Part shown: piece by piece, positions 1-6,608 of the stretch
Layout: every line of letters starts with the position of its first letter
How positions within the stretch are numbered: position 1 is the stretch's first letter
Assembly (NCBI GenBank): GCA_012728445.1
Contig: JAAYFA010000138.1
Span: 1 to 9,730 of the forward strand
DNA: 9,730 nucleotides
Source of the DNA: Clostridiales bacterium
GTDB lineage: Bacteria > Bacillota > Clostridia > Oscillospirales > Acutalibacteraceae
Reading direction: 5' to 3'
Made by a program: the position numbers and the translations under genes
Notes under the pieces: model-generated
Database searches by the model: none
The model's input: the letters and a program-made list of their open reading frames with translations, nothing else
Told to the model about the DNA's origin: nothing

Positions 1-631
1 GCTTGACACCAACAACCCAAGCCCGGTAGATCATTACGCTTTTGTCGAGCAGGCTATTGACGCAAACCCCGGTGTGAAGTGGAGAGTCGTTACCTTCCAC
101 CATGACCTTTACGGCGGTCACAAACCCGGCCGTGAGACTGAAAGTGAGCTCCTGCGCATATTGGTTACCCCGATTTTTGACAAGTTTGCCATTGACCTTG
201 TCTTGATGGGGCACAGCCATATTTATAGCCGTTCGCATGTACTTTACCGTAATAAAATCAGCCAAAACCTCGATGGGCTTGCAAGCGTTAAAGATGCGAA
301 AGGATCTGTTTACTTTGTTTCCGGCTCTATCAACAATCCTCGGGATGCGGAGCAAGAAGGCAGTAAGTATATCGCCTTTGATTACAGCTCGTCGGAAGAT
401 ATCCTTTACACCATCATTAATTTCAGTGAGGATAAGTTGACAATCAATGCCTATATTTTGGGCAATGATGAGCAGCCGATGGATACCTTCACCATTGAAA
501 AAACAGGCGATATGGGCGGGCACCCTCAAAATGCAATGCCTTTCTGGTGGAATTTTATCCGGTGGCTTGGCACCGTGGTTAGTGTCGTTAGCAGCTTTGG
601 CAGATACATCGAATTAGTGTTCAACCTATAA
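1..631 (+). CDS. Secreted calcineurin-like metallophosphatase, 3' part (gene starts before the window)
   Basis: This is the C-terminal part of a metallophosphoesterase of the purple-acid-phosphatase/calcineurin-like superfamily, which hydrolyses phosphomonoesters with a dinuclear metal centre. The frame is open from base 2 and ends in TAA at 629-631. The GTG at 74 is an internal valine in the conserved stretch NPGVKWR, not a start. Two C-terminal metal-ligand motifs are present: a His-His-Asp segment (FHHDLYGGHKP, near 98-127) and GHSH (209-220). The N-terminal Asp-x-His, GGD and GNHD motifs would lie upstream. The visible part aligns almost without gaps to the downstream gene at 808-2238, with high identity up to the conserved GDMGGHP segment and divergence after it. 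It ends with FWWNFIRWLG and a hydrophobic tail. By analogy with the paralogue it is probably exported, but its signal peptide cannot be seen. Substrate unknown. Confidence 0.9.
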   Translation, partial: LDTNNPSPVDHYAFVEQAIDANPGVKWRVVTFHHDLYGGHKPGRETESELLRILVTPIFDKFAIDLVLMGHSHIYSRSHVLYRNKISQNLDGLASVKDAKGSVYFVSGSINNPRDAEQEGSKYIAFDYSSSEDILYTIINFSEDKLTINAYILGNDEQPMDTFTIEKTGDMGGHPQNAMPFWWNFIRWLGTVVSVVSSFGRYIELVFNL

Positions 632-647
632 GGTATACAAAATAACT

Positions 648-686
648 CGGCGGCTTGAGCATAAGTGCTTAAGCCGCTGTTTTTTA
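648..686 (+). terminator. Rho-independent terminator of the first phosphatase gene
   Basis: The arms GCGGCTTGAGCA (650-661) and TGCTTAAGCCGC (666-677) pair over 12 bp with one G-U, around the loop TAAG. A run of six Ts follows at 680-685. It lies 17 bp after the stop codon, so the two phosphatase genes are probably transcribed separately. Confidence 0.85.
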
Positions 687-709
687 GCGAATGGGCCTTC
701 GTAAAAAAG

Positions 710-738
710 TTGAAATCATTGTTTTTATATGGTATGGT
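710..738 (+). promoter_or_regulatory. Sigma-A-type promoter of the second phosphatase gene
   Basis: A -35 box TTGAAA (710-715), a 17-bp spacer and a -10 box TATGGT (733-738). The TGG just before the -10 box is an extended -10 element. It sits between the upstream terminator and the ATG at 808, giving a leader of about 60 nt. The -10 match is only 4/6. Confidence 0.6.
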
Positions 739-807
739 AATTTTATTAAGTTGGGAATATAAAGTTTGATTTCCCTCCTTATAAAGCATTACGAGGAGAT
801 GGAATCT

Positions 808-2238
808 ATGAAAACTCGCCTTACAAGACCGCTGAGCATTGTTCTGTGCATCGCTATCCTGATGAGCACACTCGCTTTTTCTGTGTCGGCCGGCGTTTAT
901 ACGACGAACGACAGCCAGTGGAAAGCTTATTGGGACGAATACGTAAGCGATGGCAAAGCCGTTTATTTGGCTCCGGGTAGCGATGACACGGAAATGCGAT
1001 TTGCCTGGATGAGTGCCGTCAATGTATTTCAGCCAATTGTAAAAATCAGTAAAAACGCGGATATGAATAATGCGATTATCTTCATCGGCGGATACATGGC
1101 ATCAACCGGGCCCGACGAAGGGTATTCCGCCCATGTGAAGGCAACCGGGCTTGAAGCCGGCACAAAATACTATTATCGGTGCGGCACTGCCGGCAACATG
1201 ACAGCGGTCAACACCTTTAAGACGGTCGAAGCGGACGGCAACTTTAGCGCCATCTATGTAAGTGACATCCACTTAGCCGGCGAAGAGTTACACGAAGAAC
1301 AGCTCATAACCGGGGCAAAAGTTTTGAGCGATATTTTTGAATCGGCGGTTGAAAAAGACAAGCGGATAGCCTTGATTGTATCCGGCGGTGATCAGGCAAA
1401 CTCGGGAAGAGTACCTGAGTATGTCGGCCTTTTTGCAAGCCCTGTTGTTAAAACAATACCTTTTGCTTTAACGGTTGGCAATCACGATAAAAACTATTTA
1501 AACACTACCTATATTACCAACAACCCAAATATATATGAAAACGCGATATCCCCTTCCCTGCTCGATGGCGACTACTGGTTTGTTAAAGGTGATGTGCTGT
1601 TCGTCATGCTTGACAGCAATAATCGTAGTGGAAGGGATCATTACAATTTTGTACAACAGGCTGTTGAGGCAAACCCCGGTGTGAAGTGGAGAATAGCCAC
1701 GCTCCACCACGACCTTTACGGCGGCCACAAACCCAACCGCGAAAGCGAAGCCAGGCTCCTACGTGCCCTACTTACACCGATTTTTGATAAATTTGCCTTT
1801 GACCTTGTATTGATGGGGCACAGCCATGCTTACAGCCGGTCCCATGTGCTTTACCGTGATAAGATCAGCCAAAACCTGGATGGCCTTACAAGCGTAAAAG
1901 ATGCCAAAGGATCCGTTTATTTTGTTGGCGGTTCTATCGGCAACCCACGGATTCCCGAGGAAGAATGCGGCAAAAATATCGTATTTGACCACCTTTCGGA
2001 GGAAAATAAAATTTACAGCATCATCAGCTTCAGCGGAGATAAACTGACCATCCGGTCCTATGTTTTCGGAAATGATGAAGAACCGATGGACACCTTCGCC
2101 ATTGAAAAAACGGGTGATATGGGCGGACACCCCGAAAAAAACGTGCCTTTCTGGTATAGCTTTATCAAGATGCTTGGCACGGTGATGAGTCTTTTTAGAA
2201 ACTTTACGCAAAGTATTGAATATTTGACAAAAAAATAA
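808..2238 (+). CDS. Secreted purple-acid-phosphatase-like metallophosphatase
   Basis: A 476-residue exported metallophosphoesterase. ATG 808 is chosen because GAGGAG (793-798) lies 9 nt upstream; the frame is open further upstream, but ATG 799 lies too close to that site and TTG 766 lacks one. Residues 1 to about 28 form a signal peptide (basic start, hydrophobic core, SVSA cleavage-like site). Residues of about 30-140 look like the fibronectin/Ig-like N-terminal domain of purple acid phosphatases. The catalytic domain then has all five metal-binding blocks: D153-x-H155, GGD with D195, GNHD (N225-H226-D227), HHD (H300-H301) and GHSH (H338, H340). It should therefore be active on phosphate esters outside the membrane; the substrate is unknown. 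The C-terminus carries GDMGGHP and FWYSFIKMLG followed by a hydrophobic/basic tail. It is a tandem paralogue of the truncated gene at the window start. Confidence 0.93.
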   Translation: MKTRLTRPLSIVLCIAILMSTLAFSVSAGVYTTNDSQWKAYWDEYVSDGKAVYLAPGSDDTEMRFAWMSAVNVFQPIVKISKNADMNNAIIFIGGYMASTGPDEGYSAHVKATGLEAGTKYYYRCGTAGNMTAVNTFKTVEADGNFSAIYVSDIHLAGEELHEEQLITGAKVLSDIFESAVEKDKRIALIVSGGDQANSGRVPEYVGLFASPVVKTIPFALTVGNHDKNYLNTTYITNNPNIYENAISPSLLDGDYWFVKGDVLFVMLDSNNRSGRDHYNFVQQAVEANPGVKWRIATLHHDLYGGHKPNRESEARLLRALLTPIFDKFAFDLVLMGHSHAYSRSHVLYRDKISQNLDGLTSVKDAKGSVYFVGGSIGNPRIPEEECGKNIVFDHLSEENKIYSIISFSGDKLTIRSYVFGNDEEPMDTFAIEKTGDMGGHPEKNVPFWYSFIKMLGTVMSLFRNFTQSIEYLTKK

Positions 2239-2253
2239 CGCATAAAAAAGTAT

Positions 2254-2279
2254 GAGCCTCGGTTTTTCAACCGGGGCTC
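2254..2279. terminator. Shared hairpin terminator between convergent phosphatase and symporter genes
   Basis: The arms GAGCCTCGGTT (2254-2264) and AACCGGGGCTC (2269-2279) pair over 11 bp with one G-U, around a 4-nt loop. On the plus strand the following T-run is poor. On the minus strand the hairpin is followed after three nucleotides by six Us (complement of 2245-2250), so it fits termination of the minus-strand symporter transcript best and probably serves both directions. Confidence 0.7.
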
Positions 2280-2385
2280 GATGTTCTATCATAAACCTAA
2301 TAAAAACGCTTTGATTTTCAATCTTTTCTGACAAATTCATATCAAAAAAAGCAAAAACCACTATAAAAGCAGATAGCTCTCCACT

Positions 2386-3987
2386 TTACAGCTTTTTATC
2401 CTTATTTTTCTCCCCGATTTCCATTTGTTCGACGGCCACCCTAGTCATCGTCTCTGCGTCGCCTTCCGATGCACTTTTGGCCACACTTGCGCGGCGATCC
2501 AGTAGTTCCGCGTACATCTTTTCACGTTTTTTACCGGATAAGTCATAAAACAGCATCGGTATAATACCGGGGAAACCTGTTGCTAACGGGAAAATGGCGT
2601 AGGTGGCAAACAGCCAGTATTTTGTGCTGTCGCTCTGCTTCATCCCCCGCACATAAGCGGTCTGATCATACTTCATCCAGCGTTTGAGTTGCAGCTGTAA
2701 CAAGTTGGTGTATATCCCGGCGAGTTTGCTTGCTAGGCCTTTTGTGACGGAGGTCATTGCCTCGGTGCGGTAGCCGTTCTTCCATTCGCAGTAATCCATG
2801 GATTCGTTGTACATTTCCGTAGGGATTACTTTGCGGATGCCGTAAAAAACGGCGATAATCGTTTCGTGTATGGTTAGGGCAATGGCCATTACCATTTTGT
2901 TTTTATACAGTCCGTTTTTCTTGCCGCCTATGGAGCCAATGAGGAATACCGGCAACATCAAAACCTGCCCAACATAGCCGCTGATCAGATACAGGGTTTT
3001 GGTTTGGAAATGGCGACGGCTCCACGGCACAATCATAAACGGTAGCGGCCCGAGGAGAGCCCCGGGGATACCGGTAATATACCCCATGGAGGCGAAGTTC
3101 AAAACATCTATCATATAGTCCGACCGACTGCCGCCGACGGAAAAAGAACTCAAGATTTGTGACAAGGTCATGAGCAGCACGGGCTTGTTGTTGATAATGG
3201 ATTTGATTCCCTGCATAATGCTTGGCGTTTGGACGGACTGCACCACTCTTTCCCGCATAATCGTGTTAAACCACAGCGAAACAAGACCGCCGACAACACC
3301 GGTAAAGACCCCCATCCCCACAAACAGTTTGAGGTATAAGCCGCTGACGGGACCTCGCTTTGGTTTTATGATATTGTTGCCGATGAGGTCAATCATAATG
3401 GTCATCATTTGCTCGGGCAATTTTTCGCCGAATAAGCCGGAAAAGAAGTTGGCGACGGTCAGCAAACGTGTCCGCTCAACCGGATGTGGCGTTATGGTGG
3501 TGATGATGCCGCCCTGGGCAATCCCCAGGAATGTCCCGACGCCTTCACGCACGATAGCCAGAACAGAATAGACGATAAACTTATTCATATCGTCCGGCAA
3601 GGCGCCCTTGAAGAACAGCGGCAGGAGCCAGTATAGACAGGTGCCAATGGTGCCCGGGACGGCCAACAGCACAAGATATGGTTTGAACTTGCCCCACCGT
3701 GTTCTGGTTTTATCCACAATCGCAGCTGTAAAAATGTCATTGACAATATCCCAAATACCGTTGATGACAGATAAAATCTGCTGGAGCTTAAAGTCCACCT
3801 GAAGAATGGTGTTGACAAACCGCCCCGCGTAAGTGTTGATGTTGAAGCTTTGGGCCATATCCCAAAGCACATAGCCGACGACATCTTTGTTGCCGATATA
3901 CCGGCGGTTTTGATAGACATAATCCACCTGTTCCCGCGTGGAATCCTCCCGCTGTGTAGAAACTTCATCTCCCGGCTTGTTTTCCAA
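2386..3987 (-). CDS. GPH-family (MFS_2) cation:glycoside/hexuronide symporter
   Basis: A 533-residue polytopic membrane protein of the glycoside-pentoside-hexuronide:cation symporter family (melibiose-carrier-like), which couples sugar uptake to Na+ or H+. The family signature lies at residues 80-103: D80, N83-D84, D92-K-T-R-T-R-W and G99-K-F-K-P, the loop between helices 2 and 3. The second-half motif DYCEWKNGYR starts at residue 398. About 35 hydrophilic residues precede the first helix, making it longer than the usual 450-500. The only plausible start is TTG 3987: no ATG or GTG lies between it and the upstream in-frame stop, and GAAGGG lies 9 nt before it. It follows the small membrane protein at 4096-4389 by 108 bp on the same strand and is divergent from the sugar dehydrogenase, so a carbohydrate or glycoside substrate is likely. 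The actual sugar cannot be read from the sequence. Confidence 0.9.
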   Translation of the reverse strand: MENKPGDEVSTQREDSTREQVDYVYQNRRYIGNKDVVGYVLWDMAQSFNINTYAGRFVNTILQVDFKLQQILSVINGIWDIVNDIFTAAIVDKTRTRWGKFKPYLVLLAVPGTIGTCLYWLLPLFFKGALPDDMNKFIVYSVLAIVREGVGTFLGIAQGGIITTITPHPVERTRLLTVANFFSGLFGEKLPEQMMTIMIDLIGNNIIKPKRGPVSGLYLKLFVGMGVFTGVVGGLVSLWFNTIMRERVVQSVQTPSIMQGIKSIINNKPVLLMTLSQILSSFSVGGSRSDYMIDVLNFASMGYITGIPGALLGPLPFMIVPWSRRHFQTKTLYLISGYVGQVLMLPVFLIGSIGGKKNGLYKNKMVMAIALTIHETIIAVFYGIRKVIPTEMYNESMDYCEWKNGYRTEAMTSVTKGLASKLAGIYTNLLQLQLKRWMKYDQTAYVRGMKQSDSTKYWLFATYAIFPLATGFPGIIPMLFYDLSGKKREKMYAELLDRRASVAKSASEGDAETMTRVAVEQMEIGEKNKDKKL

Positions 3988-4040
3988 AACACCACGCCCT
4001 TCACATTTATTTACAGGTCAAGGCTTTTGCAACAGCGCAT

Positions 4041-4070
4041 TTTTTATTTTTTCAAACCTTAGGTTGTCAA
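4041..4070 (-). promoter_or_regulatory. Possible internal promoter for the symporter
   Basis: Read on the minus strand: TTGACA (4065-4070), an 18-bp spacer, then TAAAAA (4041-4046). The -35 box is consensus but the -10 box is weak and lies in an A-rich run. It would give the symporter transcription independent of the upstream small gene. Confidence 0.35.
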
Positions 4071-4095
4071 GTCGCGCACGGAATCGGTTGTCATT

Positions 4096-4389
4096 CTAGC
4101 CAACGATATTTCTGAACTTGTCCTTGTAAACGACAGCAATATATATTGCCAGACCGGATATGGCTATCCATGTTTCGGTAGCAAAAAGACGCCGTTTTGT
4201 CATAAGTTCAGGAGAAATGTCTTTTGCGGCCCCCATAAGCGGTCCTTTTTTGCCGCCGGGAGGGAGCAGGACAAAGAAAATTTGATAAAAACCATAAAAA
4301 ATCTCAACAACAAAATTAACAATGATGACAAGGTGGAGAATCAGCCAGCCTATTCTTTTCAAGTTGGCTTTTTTTGTTTTCGGGTTCAT
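4096..4389 (-). CDS. Small two-helix membrane protein, function unknown
   Basis: A 97-residue hypothetical membrane protein. ATG 4389 is preferred over TTG 4395 because AAGGAAG (complement of 4398-4404) is 8 nt upstream of the ATG and only 2 nt from the TTG. A basic N-terminus is followed by a long hydrophobic segment (about residues 14-42), a polar loop containing PPGGKKGP, and a second hydrophobic segment (about residues 72-90) ending in KDKFRN. I do not recognise the family. It has a strong promoter and is followed by the GPH symporter, so it may be co-transcribed with it and could be an accessory or stability subunit. That role is inference from position only. Confidence 0.7.
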   Translation of the reverse strand: MNPKTKKANLKRIGWLILHLVIIVNFVVEIFYGFYQIFFVLLPPGGKKGPLMGAAKDISPELMTKRRLFATETWIAISGLAIYIAVVYKDKFRNIVG

Positions 4390-4449
4390 AAACAACGCTT
4401 CCTTTCGAATGTTCTACCAACGATGATTGTCATTTGTTTTCTTAACAGA

Positions 4450-4478
4450 ATTTTACTCTTTTGAGTGCAAAGCGTCAA
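4450..4478 (-). promoter_or_regulatory. Promoter of the small membrane protein/symporter transcript
   Basis: Read on the minus strand: TTGACG (4473-4478), a 17-bp spacer and TAAAAT (4450-4455). It predicts a leader of about 55 nt before ATG 4389. The -35 box lies inside the inverted repeat at 4464-4492, suggesting control by a DNA-binding protein. Confidence 0.65.
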
Positions 4479-4492
4479 GGCCGTTTTGCACT
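4464..4492. promoter_or_regulatory. Candidate operator: inverted repeat AGTGCAAA-N13-TTTGCACT
   Basis: Two perfect 8-bp inverted half-sites (4464-4471 and 4485-4492) have centres 21 bp apart, about two helical turns. They bracket the minus-strand -35 box at 4473-4478 and lie upstream of the divergent plus-strand promoter. The geometry suits a dimeric repressor or activator controlling the transporter and perhaps the dehydrogenase. No regulator gene lies in the window. Confidence 0.5.
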
Positions 4493-4529
4493 GTATCGCA
4501 AGAATTATTGTAAGAAAATCATTATTTCG

Positions 4530-4558
4530 TTGATATTCCTTTGAAATTTTGGTATAAT
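4530..4558 (+). promoter_or_regulatory. Strong promoter of the Gfo/Idh oxidoreductase
   Basis: TTGATA (4530-4535), a 17-bp spacer and a perfect TATAAT (4553-4558) preceded by TGG (extended -10). The predicted start near 4565 gives a leader of about 34 nt. A direct repeat TTGAAATT at 4541-4548 and 4563-4570, 22 bp apart, flanks the -10 box and could be a second regulator site, or chance in an AT-rich stretch. Confidence 0.8.
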
Positions 4559-4598
4559 TCGATTGAAATTCCAATACTATAAAAAAGGGGAAGATGTA

Positions 4599-5645
4599 AT
4601 GGCTGAAACACGAAAAATAGGATATGCGGTTGTCGGACTGGGCGTCGGCCGCTCACACGCAAAAGCGGCGCTCCATTCAAAAAACGGCAAACTAGTTGCG
4701 GTTTGCGACTTGATTCCCGAAAAACTCGAAAAAGCAAAGAGTGAGTACGGTGATATTCTCACCTACACCGATTTTGATGAAATGCTTAAAAACCCGGATA
4801 TAGAAGTGGTCAGCATCTGCCTGCCAAGCGGTATGCATGCCGAATTCGCCGTGCGAGCAATGGAAGCGGGCAAGAATGTGCTGGTTGAAAAACCGGTGGA
4901 TATTACCGTGTAAGCCGCCGAAAAAATTGAAGCGGCACGTGTAAAGACCGGGCTTAAAGTCGGCGTCATCCACCAGAACCGTTTCAACGCTTGCATGAAG
5001 CCGATGAAGGAAGCGATTGACAGTGGCAGACTTGGCAAATTGGTACTCGGCACTTTTGCGGTTAAGTGGTACCGCACACAGGAGTATTACGACAACGGCG
5101 GTTGGCGCGGCACATGGGATATGGACGGCGGCGGCTCACTGATGAACCAAGCCATCCACACCGTCGACCTCATGCAGTGGCTCATGGGCGATGTGGCGAG
5201 CATTACCTCGCATATGGACATCTACAACCACTCCATCGAAACCGAGGACTTGACCGCCTCCCTCGTCACGTTTAAAAACGGCGCTTGCGCAACTTTTGTT
5301 AGCACGACCTGCGCATACCCGGGGCTCGGTACCGATATTCAGGTTTACGGCACAAAGGGTTCCATCGAAGTGGACGGCGACCAACTCAAAACATGGCGCA
5401 TTGAAGGCGAGGATGACGACAAAGGCAAGAGCATGACCGACCTTTACGGCGAAGGCAACGGCAGCGCCACCGCCCTTGACCCAACACTGGTTGTGGGGCA
5501 TGCGACGCAGGTGGAAGATATAATTGATGCCGTGCTTTATGACCACGAGCCGCTGATTGTTCCTTGTGACGCAATAAAATCTGTAAAGATTGCAAACGCC
5601 ATCTATGAATCGGCGCGCACGGGCAAAACAGTTTATTTTGATTAA
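4599..5645 (+). pseudogene. Gfo/Idh/MocA-family sugar dehydrogenase interrupted by one in-frame TAA
   Basis: Read through, this is a 348-codon NAD(P)-dependent oxidoreductase of the Gfo/Idh/MocA family, normal in length. These enzymes oxidise or reduce sugars, inositols or their derivatives. ATG 4599 has AAGGGG 8 nt upstream. The N-terminal Rossmann fold shows GLGVGRSH at about residues 10-17. The catalytic-loop motif is E97-K98-P99, and the C-terminal half has GGGSLMNQAIHTVD with H187 and D190. A TAA at 4911-4913 (codon 105) cuts it just after the EKP motif, yet the frame stays open and family-like on both sides (for example HQNRFN downstream). A single substitution from GAA, CAA or AAA explains it. 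The next in-frame ATG (4995) has no Shine-Dalgarno site and would lack the cofactor domain. Either the gene is recently inactivated or the base is an error. Confidence 0.85.
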
Positions 5646-5669
5646 CAGCTTTATTAACAAGTGATCATC

Positions 5670-5706
5670 CAGCACACCGGTTGGCAACAACCGGTGTGCT
5701 GTCTTT
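5670..5706 (+). terminator. Terminator hairpin after the oxidoreductase
   Basis: The perfect 14-bp arms CAGCACACCGGTTG (5670-5683) and CAACCGGTGTGCTG (5688-5701) enclose a GCAA tetraloop. Only a short T-run (TCTTTC) follows. It starts 24 bp after the stop codon. Confidence 0.75.
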
Positions 5707-5715
5707 CGAGACTGC

Positions 5716-5755
5716 AAAAACGCCCACAGGATATGCTCAACCTGTGGGCGTTTTA
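5716..5755. terminator. Bidirectional terminator between oxidoreductase and HEPN gene
   Basis: The perfect 14-bp arms AAAACGCCCACAGG (5717-5730) and CCTGTGGGCGTTTT (5741-5754) enclose a 10-nt loop. A T-run lies on the 3' side of each strand: TTTT on plus and five Us on minus. It serves the convergent minus-strand HEPN transcript ending at 5772 and backs up the preceding hairpin. Confidence 0.8.
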
Positions 5756-5771
5756 ATATGGTTGTGATAAT

Positions 5772-6176
5772 CTATTTTTGCAAATCTAAACTGTCCATAT
5801 AAATTTGAACCGCTTTTAGAAACTCTTTGGCGCCGGCAATCTGCGCGGTTGCTTCTTCTTTTGTAGCAATGTAAAAATCTTCGTAATCGCTCTTATTTCT
5901 TACAAGAGAAGCAGTAGTAATTATTTTGGAGTACTTAGCATCAAATATATCTGTTTTAATATAGTGCTCTCTAAAATAAGAAATCACCCCTGAATGCTTT
6001 TTAAAGTCAGCCCCTTCAAGTGCAAGCAAAGCACGCATTGCTTGAAACACACTGTAATACGCTCTGTTATTCGCAATTTTAAATTCGCTGATTTTTAAAT
6101 TCTTTTCAGCGCCCTCCAAATCTTCTGCTGCTTGAGAAAGTCGATATTTTGAAAGTTCTTGATTCTTATTATGCAC
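5772..6176 (-). CDS. HEPN-domain protein (UPF0332-like), putative toxin partner of MNT
   Basis: A 134-residue all-alpha HEPN protein of the type encoded next to minimal nucleotidyltransferases. Typical segments are NRAYYSVFQAMRALL (about 37-51), KKHSGVISYF (59-68) and a late R93-N94-K-S-D97-Y98. Active HEPN RNases have R-x4-6-H; here the position expected for His appears to be Tyr98, so RNase activity is uncertain. In related type VII toxin-antitoxin systems a Tyr near this motif is the AMPylation target of the MNT partner. The start is GTG 6176, inside the last codons of the nucleotidyltransferase (8-nt overlap GTGCATAA), with AAGGAAGG about 11 nt upstream, so translational coupling is likely. 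Role as toxin, RNA-binding or defence component is inference from family and context. Confidence 0.85.
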   Translation of the reverse strand: MHNKNQELSKYRLSQAAEDLEGAEKNLKISEFKIANNRAYYSVFQAMRALLALEGADFKKHSGVISYFREHYIKTDIFDAKYSKIITTASLVRNKSDYEDFYIATKEEATAQIAGAKEFLKAVQIYMDSLDLQK

Positions 6177-6516
6177 TGAGCTGTATTCCTTCCTTTATCA
6201 AGTTCTTATAGAAAGGTAGTGTGTTCTTCCACTCCTGAAAGAAAGAATCACTGATAACCAGTGGAGAAATCAACATAGAATAGCCAAATTGTTCGTCAAT
6301 TTCAGAAACGATGTCAGCAATTGTGGCGTTTAACGATGACTCCTTTTCTCTCGGAATATCAAAAAGCAAAGCAATATCAACATCCGATTCGTCGTCAAAG
6401 TCGCCTCTGGCATAAGAGCCAAACAGTATAACACCTTTTAAACTGCTACCGAAATGTTCTTGTGATTTTGCAACAAAAGCGCTTAAAAGCTTATTTAATT
6501 CCGATTGTGAACACAT
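6169..6516 (-). CDS. MNT-family minimal nucleotidyltransferase, putative antitoxin
   Basis: A 115-residue pol-beta-superfamily nucleotidyltransferase. The signature GS-x10-D-x-D is exact: G33-S34, D45 and D47. No obvious third catalytic Asp follows; the equivalent strand reads MLISPLVIS, as I recall for many HEPN-linked members. ATG 6516 is chosen over GTG 6525 because AAGG lies 8 nt upstream of the ATG. It is the first gene of a two-gene operon with HEPN and ends inside the HEPN start. In the best-studied pairs (MntA/HepT, type VII toxin-antitoxin) this protein AMPylates and neutralises the HEPN toxin. The same function here is likely but unproven. Confidence 0.88.
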   Translation of the reverse strand: MCSQSELNKLLSAFVAKSQEHFGSSLKGVILFGSYARGDFDDESDVDIALLFDIPREKESSLNATIADIVSEIDEQFGYSMLISPLVISDSFFQEWKNTLPFYKNLIKEGIQLSA

Positions 6517-6540
6517 TGCTTTCACCTTTCTTTCGCATTC

Positions 6541-6569
6541 ATTATATATGTTTTCACTTCAGAATTCAA
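6541..6569 (-). promoter_or_regulatory. Promoter of the MNT-HEPN operon
   Basis: Read on the minus strand: TTGAAT (6564-6569), a 17-bp spacer and a perfect TATAAT (6541-6546). The leader would be about 20 nt before ATG 6516. It lies between the MNT gene and the end of the Ig-repeat gene. Confidence 0.75.
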
Positions 6570-6576
6570 CCGCTTC

Positions 6577-6593
6577 TAAAGGTTTAACCTTTA
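6577..6593. promoter_or_regulatory. Palindrome TAAAGGTT-T-AACCTTTA upstream of the MNT promoter
   Basis: A perfect 8+8 bp palindrome with a single central base, 7 bp upstream of the -35 box of the MNT-HEPN promoter and 16 bp beyond the stop codon of the Ig-repeat gene. It could bind a dimeric regulator of the operon. It could also be the 3' hairpin of the Ig-gene mRNA, but no U-run follows it on the minus strand, so an intrinsic terminator is less likely. Confidence 0.4.
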
Positions 6594-6608
6594 CTGAATA
6601 TCGGATGT

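Noticed and set aside
1768..2361. 197-codon open frame on the minus strand
   Set aside because: Antisense to the phosphatase gene, with no recognisable domain; the plus-strand frame carries all catalytic motifs.
3585..4004. 139-codon minus-strand frame starting at GTG 4004
   Set aside because: It overlaps the symporter 5' end in another frame and encodes no recognisable protein, while the TTG 3987 frame has the GPH signature.
4911..4913. Recoded stop codon (selenocysteine, pyrrolysine or read-through) in the oxidoreductase
   Set aside because: The codon is TAA, not TGA or TAG, and no recoding signal is known for it in bacteria; mutation or base error is simpler.
4995..5645. Independent gene starting at ATG 4995
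   Set aside because: It is only the C-terminal part of the Gfo/Idh protein, has no Shine-Dalgarno site, and lacks the cofactor-binding domain.
5136..5717. 193-codon open frame on the minus strand
   Set aside because: Antisense to the C-terminal part of the Gfo/Idh gene and running through its terminator hairpin; no family features.
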